This document shows, piece after piece, positions 55,408-60,159 of a stretch of 64,000 bases of DNA. Each line of letters starts with the position of its first letter. Position 1 is the stretch's first letter. The DNA comes from Heliocidaris tuberculata (lineage: Eukaryota > Echinodermata > Echinoidea > Camarodonta > Echinometridae). The stretch covers positions 8,049,033 to 8,113,032 of the forward strand of contig CM046847.1 of the NCBI GenBank assembly GCA_025618425.1. Reading direction: 5' to 3'. Made by a program: the position numbers and the translations under genes. Under the pieces are notes generated by a model, which saw only the letters and a program-made list of their open reading frames with translations, made no database searches and had not been told where the DNA came from.

Positions 55408-57423
55408 TTGACATAGTTGATGCTCTATTGTGGTATATATGCCATAGCGCTGGGGTGTCGTTACAGGGTTTTGACAAGGGGTGATTGTCCAGGGGTGTCA
55501 TTACAGGGTTGTGGCAGAGGGTTGTTGTCCCTCCATTAACTTGAAAAACCTGCATTAAAATTGATTTTTCTTGCTTGACAGAATTTATTTTAGACGAGTG
55601 CCATTCATAAAGAAGCAATGGCGCCGTTCCAATCTCAGAGTTTATTACTATGTAAAGCATTGCGTCGTTTCGAAATGATATAGAACAGGATCGCAAAGAC
55701 TTGAAATCAACTCAAGGGCAATTTCAATGTATATGCCGTAGAAATCATGTTCGAATTACGTCATACGTCACTGTAATGTTCATACATTTCAAAGGTCATT
55801 GAAAAAGCTGTTGAAATTGCCTTGGTTGATTTTTCGAAAGTCTCTGCGGTCGTGTCTAGAGAGACAACTGTAGGTTCCCTTTACCTGGTAATCTGCAAAT
55901 GTAATGAGATAGTCCGTTCAGCAAATACAGGATGTTCATCTGGTGATCTTTAGGAATAAGTTTGGGGATATATTGGATGACGTCACCGTCGTCTGACGTC
56001 ACGGTCATGCAAGGTGTCGAACCAAGCCTTGTGCAGAGCTTAGATACTTCTTGATGGGCTATAGTGGGAAGAATGCATGGAGTAATTTTTTTTTAATTCC
56101 AAGAAAACAAAATAAAACAAAAACAGATAGAAAAACAAACAAAGAACAAAAAAAAAAAAAAAAAATGCAAACAAGTACCTGGCTCTGAAGAAGTTTTTTT
56201 TATTACCTGCAAATTACATAAATCTAATACCTTTAACAGATCTCGTATTTGACTTTTACTTGTTTCCATTAAATGTAAAAGAAATTAAAAAAAATTCTAG
56301 ATCATTTACTGTATAACTTAATAAGTTCCTTTACTTTTCCTTCAGTTTATTTCGGGGATTTAAGAAATTTGTTTGTATGAAATTTTCATATGCATGTCAT
56401 ACCCATTGCACTCGATACGTCATCTCCTGACGTGAGAATGCGTCAGCGACTGCTGCCCTCTTTGACGGGCAGTGTGAGAGTGACATCGTACAAATGAATG
56501 CAAAATGAAAAGTAAAAACATTGTTTTGCATTACCTGCGCATGTGCAAATTTCCTTCATATTCTTGATTCTAGATTAGCGCAAATAAAAACGGAATCAAA
56601 ATGACACCTTGTGTGCAATGGGTATTATGCCTCTTGCTCCCAAATTATCACTTTCCTTCTGATTTTGTAAAAAGTACGAAGCATTTGTAGAAAATGCAAT
56701 GAATAATCATTTTGAACTAAATTCATAACAATTACATTTACATGTATTTTCTATTTACACGTGGATTGTTGTGAAACCCGAAATCGTTTCTTTTAACTCT
56801 CCACTTGTATAGCCCGTAATTAATTAATTTGTTTGTTTATTTCGCATATTTCCTGAGAGTCGTCTGTGTAGTAATAATAACGTAAATTAAAAAAAAAAAT
56901 TCTACCGCAGTGCCCTACATACATAAAACACATGATTACAATAAATCTGTACTAAAGAAAAATTTAAAACACTTAAAAAACTATCAAAATATTTACATTT
57001 TGTTTGAGAGTTAAAAAAACTGAAGACATCTTTCAGAATATCTTATAAAAAAATGATAGAAACAGATTTGAATGTATTATTGTAACCGAAGCGACATGAA
57101 AGAGCGGAGTGAAAAAAGGATGATTGCACACACAATTTTGCAAGATATGGAGACTGAGATTAGAGGCAAAACGAGAACAAACGGATCTAAAATCTGAATC
57201 AAAATATTCATTTGCATCTTTTCGTGTTTATTTTCCCTAAGAAGTTACACGTAATTTTTTTCGTACACATGAAGTTATAGCAATCTATTAGCTTTTTGCG
57301 GATAATTACGGTTATAGTAAAACAAGAAAAACTAGGATTGAACAAGTTGTAATAATGGCTTGAATGTCAATTACCTGTTGAGGCAGCGCATCCTATAGCG
57401 GACAAAATAATCCCCATAATAAC
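30769..57423 (-). CDS. Secreted EGF-SRCR-discoidin(2) protein, nine-exon gene model
   Basis: Minus-strand gene assembled from acceptor and donor sites and codon phase. Exons in transcript order: 57423-57375, 56058-55885, 52791-52684, 51213-50878, 49336-49008, 46285-46129, 32848-32634, 31726-31571, 30918-30769. All junctions are GT-AG and every phase matches (1-1-1-1-0-1-0-0). From the ATG at 57417-57415 to the TAG at 30771-30769 this gives 1,668 nt, 555 aa. Domain order: short hydrophobic signal peptide (MGIILSAIGCAAS), a Cys-containing segment of about 58 residues I do not recognise, EGF, SRCR, and two F5/8-type-C domains, then stop. No transmembrane segment is seen, so secretion is predicted. 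SRCR and discoidin domains bind polyanions, lipids or glycans in other proteins, suggesting recognition or adhesion; that role is inference. An upstream exon could add residues before the ATG. The sixth intron holds the LINE. Confidence 0.8.
30970..31192. mobile_element. CCGGC-GACGTC inverted-repeat MITE, copy 1
   Basis: The left end GAGACGTCATTTCGATCGCG is echoed inverted at the right end (GTCAGCAAACGACGCCTCG). Homologous copies are at 49529-49700 (same strand) and 50625-50780 (inverted). It lies in the intron before the last coding exon of the minus-strand gene. Confidence 0.55.
31757..31969 (+). repeat. (GAA)n / (TTC)n microsatellite, about 71 units
   Basis: A pure triplet tract of about 213 bp, continued by imperfect A/G-rich sequence to about 32060. 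On the transcribed minus-strand RNA it is a pyrimidine-only (UUC)n run ending about 30 nt upstream of the acceptor of exon 31726-31571. Long poly-Glu/Lys/Phe frames here are repeat artefacts. Confidence 0.97.
32979..33262 (+). repeat. (CT)n and (CA)n microsatellites
   Basis: (CT)n at about 32979-33019 grades into a CGCACAC-rich stretch. A second (CA)n lies at about 33230-33262. Both are in the sixth intron of the minus-strand gene. Confidence 0.9.
33637..33925 (+). repeat. Two-copy direct duplication, about 147-bp unit
   Basis: ATATCATACATTGAACAA, TTAAAAGTCT, AAGATGTGCTTCATC and a CAGGGATAGGCACCTA / CAGGGGAAAAGGCACCTA segment occur in the same order in both halves. It may belong to the 3' UTR or flank of the minus-strand LINE. 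Confidence 0.6.
34095..34480 (+). repeat. (CA)n, poly-C and oligo-A tracts downstream of the LINE ORF2
   Basis: (CA)n at about 34097-34136, poly-C at about 34364-34383, and a CA/oligo-A run at about 34445-34472. They lie just after the ORF2 stop on the minus strand and may include the LINE 3' tail. No clear poly(A) tail or target-site duplication was found, so the 3' end of the element is undefined. Confidence 0.7.
34498..38313 (-). CDS. LINE ORF2: APE endonuclease, reverse transcriptase, zinc knuckle
   Basis: Intact 1,271-residue ORF. The N-terminal APE-type endonuclease shows LSLNVRGIRD (Asn13), LLQETYS (Glu42), GGDFN near residue 150 and SRLDYWF plus TPDHSG around 210-240. RT motifs: NKSPGNDGF, NVDYKILSKVLAKRI, VDFEKAFDS (Asp605), RGVRQGDPLSPYLF and YADD (705-708; DNA 36190-36201). 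A C-terminal CCHC knuckle (LCSFCQLEPETYSHLFWQC) starts at Cys1139. The set and order are those of L1/Tx1-clade elements, which copy RNA by target-primed reverse transcription. A hexanucleotide microsatellite (about 35541-35566) is in frame and encodes a DFDF run. The start ATG overlaps the stop of an upstream minus-strand ORF as ATGGATAG. Confidence 0.93.
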   Translation of the reverse strand: MDSSSQLTLLSLNVRGIRDRAKRKNVFEWCKSKGSDIVLLQETYSTVDVEERWKLDWGGPMFFSHGSNHSRGVLVLLSLDLKLKIDNVTVDDEGRYVILKGESRGVKLLIGNCYFPTRDREKMQLEFLEKLNTCISKQFEPSQLFFLGGDFNTIMNGSLDYMGPRNVTKNKYNENFEDFLSRYNLEDIWRKRNPNKKQFTFRQKWPIIQSRLDYWFGSSKLLKLVSKCDILTSITPDHSGILLQLKHLVDNYCFGKSYWKFNNSLCADQVFVNLLNDKIIEWKEQLVNDITDKLLFWDFLKMKMREYIIRHSKEKAKRRRHEVEKLEREINTLEHQLLTSPTTAIVSEIEEKKCMLNKIQEYSRQGLRIRSRAEWCEDGEKKTQYFEQLLKSNKNKSVIREIYDKDREKIKNDNEILKIIKSFYEKLYSNKDLILDENSLFFINLPKLSKENKYICEGKVTKNECYNVLKEMKSNKSPGNDGFTVEFYLTFWPTLGDILVETLNETYNRGELSTSQKQGVITLIEKEGKDTMYIQNYRPITLLNVDYKILSKVLAKRIKKVLGEIIHYDQVGYIEDRNIGEAVRLIDDMLFHSLNQTNGFLVTVDFEKAFDSVAHNFLSKVLDLFGFGDSFRSWIKVLYTDISSCVMNGGRSTGYFDIKRGVRQGDPLSPYLFLLAIETLAQVIRKDNNIKGIQFGKNEIRQILYADDISLFVQDKPSIDRLQIIFEEFEKISGLKVNKGKTNFMWMGKNCDRPDIALFGNLVQEVKILGVYFSMNVRKKEDLNYKEILSKIKRLLGWWKERDLTLMGKIHLIKTYALSKLNYVSSLIVVPQWIFSEVEKITFEFLWRGKDRIKRKIMYQDYVNGGLKMTNFKLFVKTQRIMWLKRLLYGEKNAGWKLYFDYCFRSVGGRFVFKCDFDFDFDFDSSFLRLGAPPFYLEMIKVWQDMEKCRNVESDVINPVIFNNRNIRIRDKTFFYSDLYDSGICQLTDIYDNGHVKPVAYFQSLGINGDGLLKINDIISAIPMNWKDTEAIDRFQQVDLTNFNIILNIFEQKSNFQYIKSRRIYEHFVKELQDTYSIQIRDGHNNFDFTDKELREIFVRPRSSTLIWKCREFQFMLVHGVVYTKEQLMKFGFVADNLCSFCQLEPETYSHLFWQCDKVKQIWKFVIEHFDIAELKNMNWQEIFLGITGNSDRSKCVNSLMILLKYTIFKSRSENNLPTREKIVKIISEFIEDEKTLASKAGRLHLHLRKWEHIKNIQVRYVDWRGEPETM
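38306..38710 (-). other. Minus-strand ORF overlapping the LINE ORF2 start, not recognised
   Basis: 134 codons, Trp/Gly-rich, whose stop (TAG in ATGGATAG) overlaps the ORF2 start codon. Composition and lack of family resemblance argue against a real protein. The overlap could allow termination-reinitiation in the LINE RNA, but I cannot show this. Confidence 0.25.
38885..39000 (+). repeat. (GA)n, poly-G and AAGAAG tract
   Basis: GAGAGA run at about 38915-38940, poly-G at 38949-38961, then purine-rich AAAAGAAAAG/AAGAAG sequence. It lies between the LINE ORFs. Confidence 0.85.
39170..41420. repeat. Degenerate tandem-duplicated block between the LINE ORFs
   Basis: The motif CCRGTTCACGATWAAGCCTTGCACAC-like with TATAAAGTTRTGTGG and CCAGCTTGTGRAATT occurs at 39184, 39912 and 41003. 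A second motif (GGAAACGGCGCCATTTTYATCC with CATTGRCACAAAG) is at about 39575 and 40424. A third (GATCATGAA...AATAAAGCATTCC...TTGCATGTGAAGT) is at about 40889 and 41255. The units are diverged and unequal in length, with no ORF. An (A)n/AAAG tract at 39762-39815 interrupts one copy. Confidence 0.65.
41421..42384. other. Non-coding stretch below LINE ORF1
   Basis: AT-rich, with a short CAAATTTCATGCATA tandem at about 41700-41760 and an AAT microsatellite at 42060-42078. I see no gene. If ORF1 and ORF2 belong to one element this is part of its spacer. Confidence 0.4.
42385..43269 (-). CDS. LINE ORF1: L1 ORF1p-like coiled-coil RNA-binding protein
   Basis: 294 residues. A Ser/Thr/Gln-rich N-terminus (1-45) is followed by a coiled coil with heptads (about 50-125: LQRNLSEFSDKVMEKLDTIK, LEEEIPKTRSELLDEVKKLE). 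Next comes RMEIYNRKANLLFYGI, the start of an RRM-like domain as in L1 ORF1p, then IMIANAHRLP and PPIIAKF-like SPIIAKF, and a basic C-terminal domain (PPALKVRRGILAREAYKLRK). The protein would coat LINE RNA. It is intact, but lies 4 kb upstream of ORF2. Confidence 0.85.
   Translation of the reverse strand: MSQQTRPTTRALTSKNQSSQPGAMASQSSDKATVRSRSNSPQSSTTTNAAIADLQRNLSEFSDKVMEKLDTIKQEVSSINHRMQDIEQSVEFNASKISTLEEEIPKTRSELLDEVKKLEEKLVRMEIYNRKANLLFYGIEQKQGEDVFAQLKQVFAHLGIEEERSRRIMIANAHRLPSRDPQEPVEGSQRSTRPSPIIAKFITMADRDHVLSRFEMQQRQRARAAPDEAAKASARITIRVDLPPALKVRRGILAREAYKLRKEKNLSTRIRVIGVKVILEVKEKGSTTWKQYEE
43476..43557 (+). repeat. (CA)n microsatellite upstream of LINE ORF1
   Basis: About 80 bp of CA units with CG interruptions. 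On the LINE strand it is (TG)n about 200 bp 5' of the ORF1 start. Confidence 0.95.
43555..43722 (+). repeat. Direct repeat R1 (CCCCACAAG block)
   Basis: About 168 bp nearly identical to 44133-44300. It includes TTGACTTGTGGGGAACT, two TTTTGTACCCCACAAGC units and GGAATAAAGGCCATCATTGT, and ends GTAAGGGCACACACAC. CCCCACAAG also recurs within the unit. Confidence 0.85.
43760..44097 (-). mobile_element. 3' fragment of a second L1/Tx1-like LINE
   Basis: Minus-strand translation gives ETYPHLFLKCQIVHKLWEEV, then stops, and later ENEKKLAKKRGKLHVHLHKW. These match the intact ORF2 of this window at its zinc knuckle (ETYSHLFWQC) and C-terminus (GRLHLHLRKWEHI). In-frame stops mark it as dead. It lies between the direct repeats R1 and R2, immediately 5' of ORF1 on the LINE strand. 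Confidence 0.7.
44133..44300 (+). repeat. Direct repeat R2 (CCCCACAAG block)
   Basis: Second copy of 43555-43722, offset 578 bp, with few differences. The pair flanks the LINE fragment at 43760-44097. Confidence 0.85.
44301..45504. other. Intron sequence, no gene seen
   Basis: Contains a GCCGTCCCTAGG...GGCGCCTGGGGC motif at 44322-44346, oligo-A at 45019-45045 and poly-G at 45048-45057. A GC-richer patch (about 44970-45420) opens with CCCGGGGGGCACTC and has a mirrored poly-C/poly-G block at 45636-45664. The last two may bound another repeat element. No coding signal is supported. Confidence 0.4.
45505..45610. mobile_element. GGGCCC-type MITE relative, variant with TTGATGAAAC ends
   Basis: TTTCATCAAGTGTCTCGTCA, GTAGCTTATAACAGTTTTCA and GAAAGCAAGTTTCATGAGAC match the inverted variant at 52431-52578. 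Non-coding. Confidence 0.5.
45811..46103 (+). repeat. (TA)n, (AAT/ATA)n and poly-G microsatellites
   Basis: (TA)n at about 45811-45847, poly-T, AAT-type triplets at about 45897-46040 and poly-G at 46087-46103. They lie immediately downstream of the donor of exon 46285-46129 on the minus strand. Confidence 0.95.
46664..47190. mobile_element. 527-bp TIR element, copy 1
   Basis: Ends AAGGGTGTGTTTATCG and CGATAAACACACCCTT are perfect 16-bp inverted repeats. The motif ATAAACAC recurs internally at four or more places (about 46751, 46860, 47091, 47176), like subterminal transposase-binding repeats. No ORF. More than about 95% alike with 47268-47790, by eye. It lies in the intron inside the first discoidin domain. 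Confidence 0.85.
47268..47790. mobile_element. TIR element, copy 2 (direct orientation)
   Basis: Same element as 46664-47190, in the same orientation, 77 bp away. It starts GGGTGTGTTTATCG and ends CGATAAACACACCCTT. Differences are scattered substitutions and one or two indels. Confidence 0.85.
48176..48367. mobile_element. 192-bp MITE with 24-bp perfect TIRs
   Basis: ACACTCTAAAAACTAAAGTG at 48176 onward is inverted exactly at the right end (CACTTTAGTTTTTAGAGTGT); the full pair continues four bases inward. The interior holds further CATTTTRAAAATGG half-repeats. There is no coding capacity. Confidence 0.8.
48832..48996. mobile_element. 165-bp near-perfect palindromic MITE beside a splice donor
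   Basis: CCTGGGCCCCGTTGCATAAA and TTTATGCAACGGGGCCCAGG are the ends. Inner pairs ACTTACCATTAATGGTAAC and GTTACCRTTAATGGTAAGT extend complementarity through most of the element. It ends 11 bp beyond the donor of exon 49336-49008 on the minus strand. Confidence 0.85.
49529..49700. mobile_element. CCGGC-GACGTC MITE, copy 2 (partial)
   Basis: Shares ACCCGGCTCAC...GCGTCATTTCGATTGC, CTGCGCTAATCGAGCCTG and TTTTGCAATCAC with 30970-31105. The right end is lost. Confidence 0.5.
49725..50136 (+). mobile_element. piggyBac-like MITE, copy D
   Basis: Homologous to 4501-4917 in the same orientation (GGCAGGAATTATTTAA, ATTGGCAACAATAATATTTT, CCTCTCAGTGTGTTACCAAT, TCTATTGTCTTGAAA). The terminal TTAACCC/GGGTTAA are eroded, so it is older than copy A. 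Confidence 0.65.
50310..50500 (+). repeat. TTTA and CT-rich low-complexity tract
   Basis: (TTTA)n at about 50325-50360 followed by pyrimidine-rich TCTTTCTTTC sequence. Short Leu/Ser-rich frames here are composition artefacts. Confidence 0.85.
50625..50780. mobile_element. CCGGC-GACGTC MITE, copy 3 (inverted)
   Basis: The reverse complement matches the right part of 30970-31192 (ACGCCAGTTATT, TTTGCAATC, TTCATGA, CAATGACGCCTCG). It is next to the 3' end of the SRCR exon. Confidence 0.45.
50878..51213 (-). other. SRCR domain exon
   Basis: A single phase 1-1 exon encodes a whole scavenger receptor cysteine-rich domain: VSLHGGNSSEGRVAF, SNLVCQYLGFGGAFATVSG, FGVIACPSDHQNIAECWYV and WNVAVVCC. The usual GTVCDDxW motif is degraded (KYFLQNSW), so the first cysteine of the standard set is missing. 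About 110 residues, a normal SRCR length. Confidence 0.85.
52010..52300 (-). mobile_element. Palindromic element, GGTTGGGAGTGCGTTA family, copy 2
   Basis: Inverted homologue of 9700-10040. It includes ACTAACGCACGGCTTATCCG, GACCCGTTTTATAAAAC, and arms at 52130-52278 (CATGGTTGGGAGTGCGTTAG and CTAACGCACTCCCAACCATG) that pair almost perfectly. It is in the intron between the EGF and SRCR exons. Confidence 0.75.
52431..52578. mobile_element. GGGCCC-type MITE, variant copy
   Basis: Begins GGGGCCCCGTTCATGAAAC, contains AGCTACTGAAATCCTTGCAT and ends TTGATGAAACGCCCCC with a poly-C run. It lies about 100 bp downstream of the EGF exon donor on the minus strand. Confidence 0.6.
52684..52791 (-). other. 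EGF-like domain exon
   Basis: 108-bp phase 1-1 exon with the six-cysteine EGF pattern C-x4-C-x5-C-x8-C-x-C-x8-C (CLSIPCLNDGTC ... YNCICQYIYHGKQC). The Asp-x-Asp/Glu calcium-binding N-terminal pattern is not evident. Confidence 0.85.
52975..53345. repeat. Minisatellite that reverses orientation midway
   Basis: Units of GAAGGTTCATAATTCCGAAM with AATGAAAAAGG run on the + strand from 52975 to about 53220. Then the complementary form (TTCGGAATTATGAACC plus CTTTTTCATTTTC) runs from about 53225 to 53345. The block can fold on itself over more than 100 bp. Confidence 0.8.
53346..55884. other. Intron sequence upstream of the EGF exon, no gene seen
   Basis: Contains (GT)n/poly-G at 53777-53800, a GC-richer patch with CGAAAGAAAG at 54060-54185, poly-G at 54420-54434, and oligo-A followed by (TA)n at 55365-55408. 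Two GGGTGTCRTTACAGGGTT repeats lie at about 55452 and 55490. No exon fitting the phase of the minus-strand gene was found. Confidence 0.45.
55885..56058 (-). other. N-terminal Cys-containing exon, unrecognised domain
   Basis: Fifty-eight residues with three cysteines (KLCTRLGSTPCMTV ... HYICRLP). Phase 1 on both sides allows the exon to shuffle as a unit. I do not recognise the fold. Two perfect TGACGTCA octamers lie inside the coding sequence at about 55979-56000. Confidence 0.65.
56059..57374. other. First visible intron of the minus-strand gene
   Basis: AT-rich with oligo-A runs (56150-56165, 56889-56899). GC-richer sequence at 56410-56480 includes a CGTCATCTCCTGACG hairpin. No coding sequence supported. 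Confidence 0.45.
57375..57423 (-). other. Signal-peptide exon of the minus-strand gene
   Basis: The sequence reads V I M G I I L S A I G C A A S T after a good acceptor (CTCCGTTTCAG) and ends in G|GTAATT. The hydrophobic core followed by small residues fits a signal peptide with cleavage near CAAS-TA. The acceptor suggests an untranslated or short coding exon further upstream that I could not identify. Confidence 0.65.
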
Positions 57424-58169
57424 CTGAAACGGAGAGATAAAATGAAATGAAAATAGTACTAATGTCTTTATAACATGTATAATGCTATACATTGTAAAAA
57501 GTCATAGATTTCACCCTACTGCTATTAAAAAAAAAAGTTCTGTTGAATAAACGAGAGGCACTTATGTCCGAAGATAAAGTCCGCTTCAACAATCGCAACA
57601 GGGAGCAAGATTTGACAATATGCATATTTATCAGTGTAAACCATGCTTATATATATGTGTGTGTAAATATATATTTATATATTTATGGCAATCACAATTT
57701 CTTCTATCAATATAATATTGAATTAGATTCTGTATATTATAAACAATTAGGTCTACCATGAGTCGTAAATTAATGAATCTTTTTTTTTTTTTTTTTTTTT
57801 TACAGTATCATGAATTCCGGCAAAACAAATACAACCCCCCCCCCAAAAAAAAAAACCTATGTATAAACAAACAAACAAACAAACTTACACTTATCTTCCT
57901 GCTCTTACGCATGGTGAGCTTTAAAGACCTATCAGACGTACTGTGTTTGAAGAACGCCAGACGTACTGATAAAGCTTTAATGGATAAACAAGCTCGGTAT
58001 ATACATGATTTCCGAAGCGTTACTCCAGGTCCCTTGCTGTTGCTTGACAACTGATCAATTAATCTGCATTTCAGCCAATGTTAATATCAAAAATGTTATC
58101 TGCTATCGAAGCGGGCAGACCAGTCTAAAAAAAAATAGGGGCAACATTCAAAAGGGTATCTCTCCATAA
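57424..58169. other. Upstream flank of the minus-strand gene
   Basis: Likely promoter or 5' UTR region, but I could not place a TATA box or initiator. Contains poly-T at 57780-57801, poly-C/oligo-A at 57835-57855 and (CAAA)n at 57867-57882. A short palindromic pair, AGACGTACTG / CAGTACGTCT-like, is near 57935-57970. Confidence 0.4.
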
Positions 58170-58500
58170 ATGCTAAGGTCACAACTGATCGTGCGTGCGT
58201 GTCCGAAGATGCGATGGGCTATGGCCCAACTCCTGCGATACGGACGTCCTTCGTTTGTCATGGTCGCAACCGGTCGTACACGTCTCTGCATCTCCTCTTG
58301 CATGGGCGTCTTGCACGCTCCTCATCAATGCTATATAGTCACAACTGATGGTGCGTGTTTTTGCACGTGCGTATCCGAAGCTGCGATCGGCTGTGGGCAA
58401 ACTCATGGCCAACTCTTGCGATTCGTACGTCCTTCGTTTGTCATGGTCACAACCAGTGGTGCACCTCTCTGCACATACGGAAAAGTTGCGCGCATCTGCT
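58170..58500 (+). repeat. Two-copy GC-rich direct repeat, about 165-175-bp unit
   Basis: CACAACTGATSGTGCGTG, GTCCGAAGMTGCGATSGGCT, CAACTCYTGCGATWCGKACG and TCCTTCGTTTGTCATGGTC occur in order twice (58180 and 58337). Related GGGCGTCTTGCACSCTCCTC is found at 58306 and 60123, on both sides of the RecQ-bearing element, so that element sits inside this repeat complex. Confidence 0.7.
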
Positions 58501-58746
58501 CCATGCACCAAGCCAAATCCCGTTTAACACGGGAAATGAACATCGAAAACAGCGCTTTTTGATGAAATGACTGTAATTACGTAAAATAAGTCATATTTTT
58601 CACAAAACTTCGGTTTTTGAAAGTTTAAAATGTTTTGCTTAAAATGATACCAAATTTGCTATTATTCTAATAGAGGAAAGAGTTGCATTTTTGACGTTCG
58701 AATTTCAACTTTTTCAGCTTGTCAATGGAGATTGTGCCATTTTCCC

Positions 58747-60001
58747 TAGCCTCTTGTCGAGGCCCTGGCGCTGTTGGAATCCTTGGCGATATGGAGGCAA
58801 AATTTCTGGTGGCGAGCGAAGTGAGCCAGAAAAACCGAGGCGCTTGCGCCGAGGGCCTCTTGACACCCGGCCTGAATTATATATTCATGAGGCACAATTT
58901 CCTACTGAATTATGCATGAAAACGTGAACAGTTCGATTACCGCGGCGATCGCCCAGCAAATTGGCCAATGAAATCTCAAGGATTTCTTACTTCAGTTCTG
59001 GACTAGTCTATTATTTTTTGGGGGGATTACGTAAATCTCTTGCTCAAAATACATTCACAGACAAGCATATTATGAAGAATTCGATCTCTAGCTTACAAAC
59101 CATGGTAATTTGAAATAAGACAAATGTACATATTTCTCAAGAGATCATCATATATTTACAAATAATGAAGAATGGGCAATAAAAGTCACCGTTCAACAAT
59201 AGATGCATCTCCATCAAGTCTAACATAACACTGTTACAGTGTTATTAACAAATAACACTAACACAGTTAGTTTTTAGATCTTGACCGAGTCAAATTCAAA
59301 ATTATACCTTCTAAAGTCACATCTTGTGACGAAGCGTCCCAAAGATAGATCGCTTGAAGTCCACGTTTCTTGAGCGACTTCACCTGGTCTCTCATCAGAG
59401 ACACCAAAGGGGAAATAATCAACAAAATGCTTCGTGAAGATGATAGACTAGAAGATGATGTAACCAAGGAGTTACCAGCAACTTCACTGCCCGGCAAGGC
59501 CCCGGGGGATCCGCCTGGCCCTCGCGAAGCAGCAGTCTCACTCTCCATCCCTGGCCCACGGAGGTAATCAGCAGAGAGCGGTAGCGCGTGAAAAATAACA
59601 CTTTTTCCATAGCCAGTAGGCAGATTCACAAAAACATCTTGTCCTTTAAGTGCAGATTTGATTGCATCAACTTGCAAATCTTTGAATCTGTCAATCTTCA
59701 ACATTCTAGCAGCATATTCTAAGCTCTTACAAATATCGTCATCACTCGTCGTGGAAGAAACGTTGAACGCCATGTAAGAAATAGCGTGCAGTCGAGTCAT
59801 GAATATTTAACATTACGTCATGGTAGCTCGCGCTTATTGGATGATTTTCACCGACCAAAATTTGGTCGGAATATTCGTCAAAACAATGAAATACAAAAGA
59901 AATTCAGATCGGGTGTCAAGAGGCCCTCGGCGCAAGCGCCTCGGTTTTTGCCTCCATATCGCCAAGGATTTCAACAGCGCCAGGGCCTCGACAAGAGGCT
60001 A
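58747..60001 (-). mobile_element. 1,255-bp TIR element with 9-bp TSD carrying a RecQ-like exon
   Basis: The perfect 9-bp direct repeat CATTTTCCC flanks it at 58738-58746 and 60002-60010. Terminal inverted repeats begin TAGCCTCTTGTCGAGG / CCTCGACAAGAGGCTA and run about 57 bp with one mismatch. After a roughly 27-bp extra segment on the left, they continue another 38 bp (ACCGAGGCGCTTGCGCCGAG). A 9-bp duplication with long TIRs fits Mutator-like transposons best, though no transposase is present. The interior contains the RecQ-like exon on the minus strand. Confidence 0.8.
59308..59800 (-). pseudogene. RecQ-like helicase first exon, truncated
   Basis: Minus-strand reading frame with the N-terminal part of an SF2 RecQ-type helicase. 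It has FKDLQVDAIKSALKGQDVFV (motif 0 and Q-motif region), Walker A LPTGYGKSVIF (about 59601-59632) and motif Ia ISPLVSLMRDQVKSLKKRGL, then ends at a good donor (GAAG|GTATAA at 59307). The start is ambiguous (ATG at 59800 or the MAFNV Met at 59773). A Gly/Pro/Ser-rich insert of about 45 residues (LRGPGMESETAASRGPGG...) sits between Walker A and motif Ia, where canonical RecQ has only a few residues. Motifs II-VI (DEAH and onward) are absent inside the element and nearby. Without them it cannot be a helicase; it may be a captured gene fragment or the remnant of a helicase-encoding autonomous element. Confidence 0.75.
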
Positions 60002-60159
60002 CATTTTCCCCTGCGGCCCGGGTCGGCCGCCGGGGTTACGCTACTGAGTGTAGAGGAGGACTCTCGGTGCGTGTAGCACTTTATGCGCGTTTTAGGGTTA
60101 AACTTTTTCATATGTTCCTCTTGGGCGTCTTGCACCCTCCTCATTAACATACCCCCTAG

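Noticed and set aside
58170..58562. 130-codon ORF and its antisense partner with repeated CTTGCDHDKRRT-type peptides
   Set aside because: The repetition follows the underlying DNA direct repeat on both strands, so it is not evidence of a protein.
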